Positions 1-12,435 of a DNA stretch of 64,000 nucleotides are shown piece by piece; position 1 is the first letter of the stretch, and every line of letters begins with the position of its first letter. The stretch covers positions 62,001-126,000 of the forward strand of contig JAVTVY010033701.1 in assembly GCA_036873755.1 (NCBI GenBank), written 5' to 3'. The translations under genes and the position numbers were made by a program. Under the pieces are notes generated by a model. The model was not told where the DNA came from and ran no database searches. It was given only the letters and a program-made list of their open reading frames with translations. The stretch comes from Hanleya hanleyi. Lineage: Eukaryota; Mollusca; Polyplacophora; Lepidopleurida; Hanleyidae.

Positions 1-894
1 AGCTATGAGCAATAAATGGAAGCAGCAAACTGTATATTACAGAGAAATTTTTACAGAAAAATATGTAGGTAACAACAGAACTGTTTTCGACTTTATCAGA
101 CATTTTATCAGTGGTTTCACTCTTTCGATCGTTTATATGTCTAACTATAATAAAATAGGTCTGAATGAGTATATTTTCCTAACGGCAAAAGTGTCGATAT
201 TGCACCTATTTCAGTAACGTGGGTGTTAATTAAACTTTTCTCCGCTAATTGATATTCCACTGCTCATGCACCGTTGACTGTTAATAATGTAGACAAAATA
301 CACCTTTCACAGGACAAAGGGGAGATTTTTAAATTACCATAGCATATCAAGGTTAATTGAGAGAGGTTATCAAGCGTAATCGTCAACAATACGTGCCATA
401 AAATGTGTTGCCATGTATTTTATCAGCTGATTCCTCAGAATCAAAGCACCTCGCTGACACAGATTTAACCAATGGTAATTCAGCGAAAACAGTCCTCTAT
501 CCTATCTCAACCCAGGAGAGTAGTATATAAAATAGAATCTCACTGCCAGGAGGCTTACAGGTTAGACGAAATTAATCAATTTACCAATCCCTCATAATAT
601 TAAATGACATCAGTTCGCTAAAAATAACCCCGTACTTTACTGAAACCAGAACAATAATTCAAGGACATTATGTTCAATCTCAATAGGTCTGTGGTCATCT
701 TGATTTTATGAAAACACGGTTTTAGCCAGTTTCAATTTCAGACTGAGCAAGGGCTGCCCGAGTTTACTATTTCCGATATTATTAAAGGCAATGTTGAATT
801 AAACAGGCCGTAAATGTTGTCACTGGGCGTTAATCACGTGGAGGAATTACGTGAAATTGACAGACAATATTTTGCATGTATTCACTGTTCCTCA

Positions 895-3405
895 CACTGT
901 AAAAAGTGGAAACATGTTTAACGTTTCATTTTGAGATGGGTAACATGTGAGATGCTTCATAATGCTACATGTTTCACCCGTTTTCCCATGAAAACATGTC
1001 TCAAAGACGTGAGAATACAGCTATTTGATGGTTGCGACATGTTTCAATCGCGTTGCCGTTTCACTATAATGACCCGAATAGCTGTTTGAAACATCAAAGC
1101 TGAAACACGTACAACCGAGTCGCAAAAGCGACATGTCTCAAGGAACACAGTATAAAAGACGGATAATGTTGTCTGGTGCATGGAAGTACTGGCTTCCAAA
1201 AAAAATTTTCTCGTCTTTAGCGATCCTGAATATATCTGTCGATATTGAGAATAAACAGACCGACTAATTTAACTGAATTACTTGCATCGTAATATAACTC
1301 TTCCAGGCCTAGGGTATTTGACTATTTTTGGCCTGCCAAGGCTTCGGAAGAGACGCCTCCTCCCCACTAAATATTTGTTCACTCCTTGATTCTGAAAGCC
1401 CCCAAAATATATCTTGGGGTCCGCTCTGCTGCAAAAATAAAAAAAAAGCAATCCTTGAACATTTTGTTTATTTGTGCCAGGTTCTCCAAAGTAAACTACA
1501 TAGTACATTAGGGAAGAATTATCTGATGTAAAATAAAATAGTTCATGCACTCTTTTATCAAAACAAGAAAACAAAAAACTCGAAGAAAACGGTAAAACAC
1601 CACATTTCTGGTCCCCCACATGATCGCCACTTTAAATTTGCCAATGATTCATACCAAAAAAATACAAAGCATGTGTCGCTATAAAAAATGAGTGACATTA
1701 ATGGGGCATCATTGAGGGCTCGCGTTGGAAGAAACAACAACTGTGTTCTTTGTGTGACCAGATCTACATCCAGTATTTTAAATGTGTGTAGCGCATCAGG
1801 ATATTTTCTGGACAATACGATTGCTCTATATACGATTCGGCCACTGACACCAAATGACACCAAACCATGCAGGCATCTTCACATTTCAAGTTGAATACTA
1901 CACTAATGTTTCGTCATTTACCTTGACCTATTGAATAGAGTGAATTGGTAAAAACTAAGAAACGCATGTGATGTCATATAGCCAATCAACATAGGAGCTT
2001 GCCAACACAGTGCAGCGAGGATTTTCTTTGATGTCAGCCTGTGACATTTCCAAATATGGCAAGTGATGGTTGTATTGATGTTAATTTCTTTCGAATAGCC
2101 AATCAAAATTGAATTTTAAAGAGGTCATAAGATGCACTCATCCTAATGTGGATCACGGAATATTTATAGAGCTATGACATCATCAAACTCATATTCTGAT
2201 CAGATATTGTGTTTATATGTTCAGCCAAGGCAACACGTGTGGTGTTCGACTTGGATATGCGAAGATGAAACCAGGAGGAGAGATTATTTTTTATCTTTAT
2301 GAAAATATTGAATATTGTTTGTGTGTAAAACAATTTTCCTCCTTCCTCCCTGACTGTGACCACTGTTGCGACAACTCGAGACGAGTCCAGGACTCCGTTA
2401 TCTTATTAATCATCTGCGATCCGTATTCCATTTCCCGAAACGGAATGGAATTTCAACGATTCGGAGATATTTACCGCGAGCAGATGAATGAATGATTTTC
2501 AAGTTACAGACATTCATGTATCTAAGTCAGCAAGTATGGTCAATATCTGTATGCAATTTAGTACCCCCTGTTGAGAGCTGCTTCCTGTGTGCTGGATTAG
2601 GCTGTGTCATGTCAACAGACCGATGTGGCAACTTGAGTAAATTATTATATGGGTTAATATCTGAATGTAAATGTACCATGATATGGTGTAAATCTGTGAT
2701 CTAGTTCACCAAAACATGAGCACATTATTGTCATGAACAATCTGCACGCCATGATAAATGGGTTCACATCAGGAATTATGATGTATCGAACATATATCTG
2801 TCTGGAATGATCACATTCATTGTTAACCTGAGGAGCAAGCTTGTCTATTGTATATGTTCCTGCCTGTAGCCTATCGTTATTGTTGGTTTACACCCGAGTT
2901 GGACTTCCATCGAAGATAAGAGAATAAAAACTGATGCAAGCTGAATTTAATAAACGATTCGTGTATTTCTGTTTCTTTTACAGGCGATCTGGCGATCTGA
3001 TGAAACATGTAATGGGAGATAGACTATTCTGAATCACTTCCAAGTTTGAGACATGTTCGGACACGTTTCGGTTGCGACATGTCTCAAAAGTTGGGACAAA
3101 GTCATGTTTGGGCTTAGACGTTTCATTTTGAAACATGTAGTCGGCCGTAACATGTTTCAGATTGACAGATGTACATACAACACATGTTTCACTCTGCAGT
3201 GTGTCACATGTTTCAAACGGACACATGTTTGACGACGACATGTCCATATTGAGACATGATTAACACATATGAGGATGACACGTGTTTCAAATTGAAACAT
3301 GAAGCCGTTTCCAAATGAAATATGTATGTACTCACATGTCCCAAAAGTTGGGACAAAATCATGTTTCATTTTGAGACGTTAAACATGTCGCCAATTTTTA
3401 CAGTG
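895..3405. mobile_element. Fold-back DNA element with ACATGT palindrome arrays (2.5 kb)
   Basis: Starts CACTGTAAAAAGTGG and ends with the near-complement CCAATTTTTACAGTG, so it has terminal inverted repeats. Both subterminal zones (about 905-1140 and 3000-3390) are packed with the palindrome ACATGT, usually as AAACATGTTT or GACATGTCTCAAA, with words such as TTCATTTTGAGA repeated in both orientations. The paralogous segment near 10774 reads straight across the junction, which supports a real insertion. A 2-bp CA flank at each end is the only target-duplication candidate. The interior (1200-2990) has no transposase. It includes a weak match (about 1310-1660) to the piggyBac MITE family found elsewhere here. 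Likely non-autonomous. Confidence 0.75.
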
Positions 3406-3754
3406 CAGCTTCTAGCACTTTATCTGAATATCAGCCAATCGCATAGCTAGCCTGTCCTATAGTCCAATACATTCGGGTTACGTGCAGGAATAATCGGCAC
3501 AATAATTCATTTAACCTATACATAGCTGAAACATTCTGACCTATAGAAGCACAAATAAAACAACACGAAGGGTCATCATGGTTATCACATCGTCATGCAC
3601 TACATGCATGCTCGGCTACAATTGCGTGGAATCGCCGAAGGCTTGACGAGATTACATATGCCAGGTACTCCCGTCAACGTAGATACCTTCTAGTGTTAAT
3701 ATATAAAGTTAATGCTCCAGTGGATATATCTGTTATCATAACTTATTATCTTAG

Positions 3755-4262
3755 CCCTATCTGGCCTGGCCGATTTGGGGTGTATCGTAGCCTGAGGGGA
3801 GGGGGCGGATTAAAGTGCCCCTATATGTTTTCCCTATCGCTAAGGCTAGAGCGCTGAAACTTACCATACTATATCTTTGAGTCACGCTCTACAAGAGAAT
3901 ACAAAACAATCCAAGATGACCGTCATGATGACGTCGCAGTGACGTCATTTTCAGAGAAACGATTTTGGACGATTTTTCGGTCAGAATTTTCGAATGTTTC
4001 TTATTTTCGTGTTTTCTTCCCAAAAACTGCATGATAAATTAGTGAATATTAGTGTGATATGAAATAAGATATCTTTTAACATCTTTTCCATGCGTCACTT
4101 TTCTGGTACCCACATGGCCGCCATTTTCAATTCACCCATGACCCTCTCCTCGGGGGGTGGGGCTCATACAATTGGGCTCAAAATGACCAAAATATAATAA
4201 TCTACAAAGTCACGGAGGTTCAGCTCTAATTTTTTTATCGTTCTGGAGATGGAAGCAAAAAA
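3755..4262 (+). mobile_element. piggyBac-type MITE, truncated at right
   Basis: Begins CCCTATCTGGCCTGGCCGAT after TTAG (a one-base change from TTAA). It shares the body of the intact copy at 27767-28360: a GGGGAGGG run, GCTGAAACTTACCA, ACAATCCAAGATG, GACGTCRCAGTGACGTC, and ACCCATGA after a CCGCCATTTT stretch. The right terminal CTAGTAGGG is absent. It interrupts the segmental duplication, which resumes at about 4262. No coding capacity. Confidence 0.7.
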
Positions 4263-4765
4263 CCAACAACTGTTTAAACTTCCCGAAAAGTAAACGTCTC
4301 AAATGAGAGGCCCATTTTGTTTAAAGACATGCATTCAAATTGAAATATCTTCGTACCTGTCGATCTCACGGCCATAATTTATATTCACATCTTTGTAATC
4401 CGGCAAATATAGTCATATGTAAAGTGATCATGTACAGAATTATCACAATAAAACGACAAAGACAAATAGGTGCATGACAGTTGTCAAGCTTGTAATTACC
4501 TGTAGTGTCTAAATGGTCTACCGTAATTCGAACCGATATTTAGGCTTTCAACGTGAAACGCCTACCGTTTCCGGTATTATATTATCCAAAAGGGGATTTA
4601 ACGTTGTTACTCGCAGCAACTAGTCGGTATGCTACTGTTCGAATGGCAAGATAAGCTTTCTATTCGTAATGCCTACCCGATATTCTACAATTTGGGTGAG
4701 AATCGCAGTTTGTTATACTGAACATCATGTCTGTAATATTAATTCGCGTTGGGTTTTCCAATGGA

Positions 4766-6569
4766 CATCCACAATAAAAGCGTCAAATTTGAGTCACTCG
4801 GCAATAGATTGTTTTTGACACACGCATAACATGTATAGACAGCTTCACAAGTATCGTGACTTTTGTATTCTAGATATCTACAGTTAGTAGGGGAGTTCCG
4901 AATCACTTTTTACATCTAGTCTGCTGGCGCTCGTTTTGTTGGGAGTTGAGGGTGATTCATGGTCTTATTGTCTACGAAAATCTGTCGTCGATAATCGTAT
5001 GTAAAAAAATCTCTAATCGAGCTTGTGAATCAATGAGAAAATCATGTCCGTCTCAGTGCACCAGCGCGGGCAGCTGCGAATCACTTTGGTGAGACGCGGA
5101 TCACGCCATCTAGCGGTCGTTACAGCCACTGAGAATATATATATTTTTTATCAGCCTGAGTGGTCATTTATCACCAATACCCCAATAGGCGAAAAATGAT
5201 GTATAACATGCTTGGACTTTGTTGGATTGCCATTACTGAAGTGGAAACTGTTCATACAAAACGACGGTCTGATCTGCCTGACTGCCATATACGACAATTA
5301 TCCTCACTATACTTAAATTAATTCTCTCATGATTTCGGTATAGTTCGTAATTTGTACACGGACGAGACCATTCATTTTAAGATTGAATCGAACAAAACTG
5401 GTTCAATAGAAACATGTCGAAAATGTTTCCTCATGGGATCTGATATGGATTCCTCCTTTATATTGCATGGAATTCAGATTCAAATTTAAGAAAGTTACAC
5501 CCACGTTTCTATCGAGTTTCTGAAAGCATAACAATATACAAACTCTCTAAATGGACATCGGTCATCCATTTAGCATCTGACTATTTGGACGAAAGAATAA
5601 AGAGGAAAGGACACATTGATATATGTTCTAAATTTTAATAATGGACACAAATGATGAAAATTTTGGAATCTTTGGCGTATGTGTGTGTGTGTGGGGGTGA
5701 AGACCATCTCGTTCTGTGACTTAAAATTATTCTAAAGCAATAACCTCCGACATTTGTCCGTGTGCAAAGTCTACTATGTCACAATTTTCGATTATGTAAT
5801 CATACGGAATAAACGGTGCCTATTTCCTTTATCCGGAATTGATATTTCTACTGCGGTATTATATTACAATGCTGGTGAGTTAAGATTTATCGCAAATCTT
5901 AAGATAGTTTGGTTGACCATTAATATTATTCTATCACTAAAAGAAGTACCGAAATTACCACTTAAACCCATCTTATTTCTCCTAGATTTAACACTGAAGA
6001 AAGCACACGCGTTTTTATACCCAGCGTGAATTTGACATTGAGTAGTACCCATGTAGCCCTACCTTGCCGAAACAGACGTTCCAATCAAACTAGAAAAGAT
6101 TTACACAGATGCTTTATTGCAAGGAATATAAGGCGTTCACGAGGAAAGTGATCCGCAACTCACCGTGATTCGGAACCCACAAAACTACTGTACCCACAAA
6201 TTAGCACGAACCATGCTCACGTCTTTACAACTTCGATCAACTTGACAATGAAACCAGTTCCCCCGTACAATTGAATCTGTGATGGTCCGGTTATATAACT
6301 TAGTATCTGATTTGAAGAAGGGCAACGGAAGGGTTTATAGTTGTATATTGAATGTATAGATTGTTTTATATTGCCGAATTTCTCTGCACTGATGTTATTG
6401 TCACAGAACGCGCTGTTCTCAAAATACTAAGCAGACATTTGTAATATTCGCTGTATATACCTTTACTACTTACTACCTTACACATTTGTTATTTATAAAA
6501 GATCTGACTATTGGCCCAAAAAAGAAAAGGACAGATTTTAATCTTATAAATATTGTTTCATATAAGTGC
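4766..6569. other. No gene seen
   Basis: AT-rich anonymous sequence. It has a short GT microsatellite with a G-run at 5681-5697. Open frames are short, without protein-like composition or splice framing. Confidence 0.5.
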
Positions 6570-6952
6570 TGAAGTTTAGGAAAAGCTGAATACGCAGACA
6601 CTTTCTTAAAAAAAAATACGCTATTATTTGCCGTCAAAACACACATTTCACAGACGAAATAGAACAAGAAGTCAGGGACGATTGGGGTGGCGAAGTATTC
6701 TTTAACTCTTATAATTCAAACTTCAGGTGGGTCTGCATCCCCTTCAACAATAATTTCTCTTTCCAAAATTGTGAGAATCAAGAGAAATGGAGAAGGAAAC
6801 CTCTTAAAATATACGGGCCTAATGAAGATTCTCCAACCTTTTATAATTAGATAAGGGGAATAATAGAAGAGTTTGGTAATGGTATATGAATACTCTCTGG
6901 AGACTTCAATTTGGCGCAATATCCAGAATTAAATACATACAACTACACATCC

Positions 6953-7352
6953 TCCCCACAGCGCATGCTTCATTTCACAGGCTCATTTATCGTCCCTGCC
7001 TCCAATAGCGGAAGTTGACCTTTACTACGTTGCTATGACGTAAAGGGGAAAACCCACGTACGCACGCTTCAGCTTGAATCAGGCCGAACAACTGCTTCAG
7101 TTTTGCACATGAGCGAACTACTTTTCATATGCTTTGTGCAGATAAACTGGGGAAATCATCTCCAGATAATTCTTTTTAACGCTAGGTCAACAGAGGTATT
7201 ATGCAAACTTGAAAAATAATCGAAATGTTGGGCAAACATCTATTTCACTATATATGATGTCACTTCCGGCGATGTGCGCGCGCGACCCCGAATCAGGTCC
7301 AAAAATCTGACTGTTGCCTGGGGTATTATTAGACCCCTCAGCGAGGTGATTC
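6953..7352. mobile_element. Insertion splitting the L1 endonuclease
   Basis: The L1 reading stops after ELNTYNY (about 6950) and resumes with LNIPNVRETF (about 7365). The roughly 400 bp between has no LINE similarity and contains two GTGACGT-like palindromic words and GCGCGCGCG. AACTACACAT before and AACTGCATGC after may be a decayed target duplication. The family is not recognised. Confidence 0.4.
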
Positions 7353-7782
7353 ACAACTGCATGCACCTAAATATTCCTAACGTACGCGAGACTTTTCCAG
7401 ATATGATCGATACTATCGGTCTTATCCACCCATTTAGAGTAAATTACATAGATTTAAAAAAGATACACATGCCAAAGAAATAAATTCTTGTATGCAGAAA
7501 ATGAATATTGACTCCAACAATAGGTATGATCATTCGCCCGTAGTATTAAGTATCAAGATAAATGAATTCAAGAGGGGTAGACGGCTTCGAGAATTTTGAG
7601 AACAGCAGCTATACTCAATGATATAGAATATGTAAAGCGAATAACAACTTATATAGCAGGCATAAAGGGACAATATGCAGTACCAGTATACAATATAGAC
7701 AATCTAGAAACGCTTGAAGATAATCTATTACAAGTCACAATAGCAGATCACTTATTTCTAGAGATCCTTCTTATGCATAGAC

Positions 7783-8216
7783 GGGGTAAAACTATCTCAC
7801 GCTCGTCATATAAGAAGAAGGAAAAAATAAAAGTAAAGGAAAAACTAGAAAAATCAACTGAAGCCATGGAGAATGTTGAAAAACCTTATGTTGAACTGCT
7901 CAGTCATAAGAAAATAGAACTGGAGATACTAAGAAAGAAAAGAAGTAAAAACCCCTGAAAGACCACTTAATAATCTGAAAAGCTCAATGAGCTGAAGATG
8001 GGGTAAAACTATCTCATGCTCGTCATATAAGAAGAAGGAAATAATAAAAGTTAAGGAAAAACTAGAAAAATCAACTGAAGCCATGGAGAATGTTGAAAAA
8101 CCTTATGTTGAACTGCTCAGTCATAAGAAAATAGAACTGGAGATACTAAGAAAGAAAAGAAGAAAAAAAACATGAAAGACCACTTAATAATCTGAAAAGC
8201 TCAATGAGCTGAAGAT
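7783..8216 (+). repeat. Tandem duplication, 2 x 217 bp, inside the LINE linker
   Basis: The segment from GGGGTAAAACTATCTCA to GAGCTGAAGATG occurs twice in direct tandem, offset 217 bp, differing at only a few positions. It duplicates the SYKKKEK to LEILRKKR linker region of the L1 relic. The high identity implies duplication after the LINE had died. Confidence 0.9.
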
Positions 8217-9090
8217 GGGTGGGGAAATACCAACAAAATATTTCTGTAACTTAAGTCAAGAATCTTGACGAAATCGAACGTTTCCGAAAATACCAAGATG
8301 GAGAACTCATTACAGATCAGTGGGAAATTCTAAAAGAGGTTGAAATTTTGTATATCAAACTATATAACAAGGATGTAGACGGAATTAATCATCAAAGAAG
8401 AAATGGAAAATTCGAATTTGAAAAGCTAAAAGAGACAGAACAGTTTAAACTTGAGAAGAAAATAAAAAAAGCGGAAGTTCTAAATTGTTTGAAAGGCATG
8501 AAAAATAACACCAGACAGTTTTACTGCTCCTTTTTTATCGAAAAGGGTAACTATCTGGTACACAAAAGGGATGTATAATAATATGTTTACCAAAGGGAGA
8601 AAACTGAAGAACAAAAGAACTGGAGACCTATAACTCTGTTAGTCAAAAACAGAAAATTTGATATTGCGTCTACTGGGGAATGGGAATTTATATGCATGGT
8701 ACCTTTCAAATGTTGCAAAAATACAGTGGATGCAGTACAGAATAAACCATCGTATTCTAACAAGAAATTGTTGACAAACGAAACTTTGAAATGACGATAA
8801 ATGTACTTTTTGTAACACAGAATGGTATTTGTTGTTGAAACTGATGTAATTGCTTGAGATTTTCTATTTGCCGGAAGAAGTGGTGTAGCATTTCGGTACA
8901 AATTTTCAGTAAATGATGTATGTATAAATAAGCTTGAAATGTCATACTTATGGATTCCTACTTATTTACTGAGTTCCAAGTAGAATAAAAATGTGATGGC
9001 GTAACAATTAATATTTGAGTGCATTGTCTGTAAACATAGAAGAAAAATTATGTGGCAATAAATGCACTTCATCAAAAAAAAAAAACTAAA

Positions 9091-9929
9091 TAAATAAAAG
9101 CGTGGCTGGGATACAAATCACGACAGCGATCTTTTGGTTCTTTTGATGTTTTTAGAAATATGCACTCAGTATATTTGTCTGTGAGATCATGTGACTTCTA
9201 GTCAGCACGACGGCATCATTTTCCACCATCATTTCAATGTTGCGTTTAATAATTGCTCAGCTTTTTCAAATACAGGTTCCGTCTGAGCAGATAAGAAAGC
9301 AGCCAATCAGCGCGCACTGTGCCAGGATTAGATACAGCGATATAAGGTAGCGATCTTTAGATGTATCGCATATCTACCTTGACGTTCAGGTTGGGAATAG
9401 TTTTAGTACGTTTTCTTCTCCACTGTGGCGCTGAGGCTTTGGAATATCAAACGTATTTCATCACGGGGCACAGCTTTTTAAGCATATTACCCATGTTGCA
9501 CGCAACCGGAAGTGACCTTCGAACCCGTGCAGTGGTCGTTTCTATTGGTCGAGGGGAATAGTCGAATATACAAATACTTCACGGCAAGAAACATCCATCA
9601 CCTAAAAATTGTGATGATCAGGTATTGTCACCAAGAAGAGTTGATAGGACAACACCTCTATTCCGGCTTTGAATTTGTAGGAATTTGGTAACCGACTTTA
9701 CGACATACCAGTCCTTAACGAGACTGTAATACTCGACCCAATTGTTTTAATTAGAACTAACATGTGGCTTGAATTTTACCATGAAAGCGTCAGGATTATA
9801 ATATAAGATAACGGTTTTTACGGATTTCAGTCATTTTTTAATCATGCCGGAGGGCAAACTCTAACACAAAAGCTATACGTACGTGCATTTCGAGTATTAA
9901 TTGGAAACAGTAAAGCGTAAAATACACTG
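9091..9929. other. No gene seen
   Basis: Anonymous sequence between the LINE relic and duplication copy 2. A 66-codon open frame at 9361 has an N-terminal hydrophobic run, but no splice framing or recognisable domain. Confidence 0.4.
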
Positions 9930-11457
9930 GAAGTTTTTAGAAAAATTCTATAAAATATCTAGGTAATAACAGAGTGCAATTTATTATTTTTTATCGCTTT
10001 CCTTCATTTGGATGTTTAACTAAAATAAGTCTGAATTAGTACATTTTCCTACCACCAAAAATGTAAAAAAGGACTCTTTTATCAGTAATGTGCGTGTTAA
10101 TTTGTTTTCTCCATTAATTAATATTCGGCTGTTCATGCATCGTTGAATGTTAATACTATAGATAAAATTCATCTTCCACTGGACAAAGGGGAGATTTTAA
10201 AATTACCATATTATATCAAGGTTAATTGACAGAGGTCATGAGCTTAATCGCCCAAATTACTTGCCACCAAATGTGTTGCCATATATTGGAACAAATCAAC
10301 AACTAAATCAAGAGAATCCTCAGAATCTAAAAACATTGCTGGCACAGCCTTTACCAATGGTAGGCCATTGAAAATTGCCCTCTATCTTATCTCAACCCAA
10401 GAGAGTAGTATAAAAAACCCGAATGTCACTGCCAAGAGGCTTACGGGTTAGAAGGAAGTAATTATTCTCCTTATCCCTGATAATATTAAATGACAACAGT
10501 TCATTAAAAAATCCCACTTTACTAAAACCAGAGCAATCATTCCAGGACATTACGTTCAACTACAATAGGTCGGTGATCACCTATAGACTTTATGAAAACA
10601 CTGTGTTAACCCGTCTCAATTTCAGGCCGAACAGGGATTGCTCAATTTTACTACTTCCGATATTAAAACAGTACTGAATTTCAACTGACCGTAAACAATG
10701 CCAGGACGCTTTAATCACGTTGTGGAATTACGTGAAATTTACAGACAATATTATGCACTCATTCACTATATTTCAGCTATTACTATATTTTATTACTACT
10801 ATATCTGAATATCAACCAATCGCATAGGTAGTCCCTCGTATAATTAGATACATTCGGGGGTACGTCTAGGTTGAATCGACACACTACTCCCTTTAACCTA
10901 CATAGCTGAAACATCGTGGTCCCCCGAAACACGAATAAAACAACACAAAGGCTTATCAGGGTTATATCGCCATGCACTACATTTCCGTGAAATCGCCCCA
11001 AGGTTTGAAGAGAGTACTAATGCCAGGTACTGTTTATTCCCCGTCATCGTTGATTGTGGTCTTAACATATCTCTTATCATAATGTATTATCTCAAAGAGG
11101 TCATTGCACTTGCGTAAGACGAAAACATACCCTTGAGTTCCTGGTGAAGCTAAAAGAATTAAGTATATGTGTCTAGGAACTGCGAGGATGAGTGAAACTA
11201 TCAGTACTATACTGAGAGTTCCGACCGGAACATTGGATTGGGGGAACTTTCGTATACTATCAACGGTTTGGGGAACAATAACATAGTAAAGGATTCATGG
11301 TAAATCAGATATTGTTCCTCGATCTGTTTTTCATATTTTTGAGGCTTTCGTGAAAAGAGATTTCACCTGTATTAATGTGCGATGCATCGAACCGAAGGTA
11401 TATAGCATAAAATCATGATAATATACTTAGAGGTTTGAGAAAACGAGTACTTATTTA

Positions 11458-11985
11458 GGAGTTAATTACCGCCTTAGTGAATATTATCGTGTAATAATTT
11501 TTCTATGTTTAGTTTTAGACCGTCAATCAAAAAACCGAGCGGCGTAGCCGCGAGATTTTTTGATGGGGTCTAAAACTAAACATCGAAAAATTATTACACG
11601 ATAATATTCACTAAGAAGGTCATTAACTCCATTCTAACATGCACAATGATAAATATTTCCTCATTTCATAAGCGGAATGGCAAATGTTCTGCAAACTTGT
11701 CCTGCTTTGATGCGAGAATTTCGTGACTGGTTTCAGGCCATGCTCGCGCGTGTTGTCCGTTCACGAGCTGCAGCTGTGTGAACTCCGCCCACTGCGCCGT
11801 GAATGAACCAATCGTCGCGCAGCTTTGTAGCACAGCGTCACAAGAATGAGACGTCACCAGTTCGGCACGTGAATGTAACAGATCGCAACAAACAAATGAA
11901 GATTATCGTGTGATAATCTATGTATGTTTTGAGGTCTGAACCAATCAGCGCACGGCTATAACGTGGAGCATGTTAGAATACTCCA
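11458..11985. mobile_element. Hairpin-ended element, possibly Crypton-related MITE
   Basis: Near-perfect inverted repeats of about 77 nt (11458-11534 and 11553-11630) enclose a loop with its own dyad, GCGGCGTAGCCGC. Just outside the hairpin, AACTCCATTCTAACATGC (about 11625-11643) reappears inverted at the far end as GCATGTTAGAATACTCC (about 11968-11985). The Crypton-bearing insertion at 59694-61255 has the same plan. The 63-codon frame between the ends is not recognised. Confidence 0.5.
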
Positions 11986-12073
11986 TGATTCGAATGGCGA
12001 TTTAGGGACTTGGGGATCCAAATTTACGAATAAAGGTTTGCTTGGGTAAAAATTTTTTCTTCAAAATCTTATA

Positions 12074-12435
12074 CACTGCAAAACATACCCTACTTATTTA
12101 ACATAATGCCCTAAATTTTTCATGAAATAAGATAATTTTACTCAAAATAAGTTAAATTTTAAGATTTTTTTTTATATTTTTTTTCTTGTTTAAGTAAAAT
12201 TTGGAGTGGGGTAAGTATATTTTACTTAAACAAGAAAAAATTATGAAGTTTTCTTTAAAAAATCTTGTTTTAAGAAAAATTCTAAATTTGTTCTTGTTTA
12301 AGTAAAATACACTTACTCCACTCCAAATTTTACTTAATCAAGAAAAAAAAATCTAATAATTTCATTTATTTTGAGTAAAATTATCTTATTTCAGAAAATT
12401 ATCTTAAATAATTAAGTAGGGTATTTTTGGCAATG
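12074..12435. mobile_element. Palindromic MITE, TCTTGTTTAAGT family, copy 1
   Basis: Ends CACTGCAAAACATACCCTAC and the inverted GTAGGGTATTTTTGGCAATG. The body is a chain of inverted words: AAATAAGATAATTTTACTC, AAGTTAAATTTTAAGATTTT, CTTGTTTAAGTAAAATTTGG and their complements. The whole element can fold on itself. A fuller copy lies at 37482-37865. No coding capacity. Confidence 0.75.

Larger units (their letters stand above)
1..4765. repeat. Segmental duplication, copy 1 (continues left of window)
   Basis: Long diverged direct copy of about 9930-13195. Matching blocks: 1-894 with about 9930-10774 (both contain GACAAAGGGGAGATTTT and ATATCAAGGTTAATTGA); 3406-3753 with 10775-11095 (both contain GAATATCA, CCAATCGCATAG and ACATAGCTGAAACAT); 4262-4765 with 12740-13195 (both contain TTCGTACCTGTCGAT and GATTTAACGTTGTTACTC). 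The breaks between blocks coincide with transposons present in only one copy. No gene is visible in the shared sequence; its open frames are short and not conserved between copies. The copy-to-copy offset is about 9.9 kb at the left end. Confidence 0.8.
6570..9090 (+). pseudogene. Decayed L1-type LINE (endonuclease, linker, RT start, C-terminal zinc knuckle)
   Basis: Translation gives the landmarks of an L1/Tx1-like non-LTR retrotransposon in order. Endonuclease: HFTDEIEQEV then RDDWGGEVFFNSYNS at about 6640-6720, IYGPNEDSPTFY near 6815, and the catalytic-loop SGDFNLAQYPEL at about 6900. After an insertion, ETFPDMIDTIGLIHPFR follows at about 7390. The RT-upstream linker contains YAVPVYNIDNLETLED and RGKTISRSSYKKKEK (7670-7830), then DGELITDQWEILKEVE (8298), and CLPKGRKLKN of the RT (about 8590). 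A C-terminal QYRINHRIL (8738) is followed by a CTFCNTEW zinc-knuckle remnant (about 8805). The RT core with its YxDD motif is deleted, and stops and frameshifts are scattered. The tail is AATAAA followed by an A-rich run at 9058-9100. Confidence 0.85.

Noticed and set aside
1278..1863. Overlapping open frames inside the ACATGT element as transposase
   Set aside because: No transposase motif; part of the stretch resembles a decayed piggyBac MITE instead.
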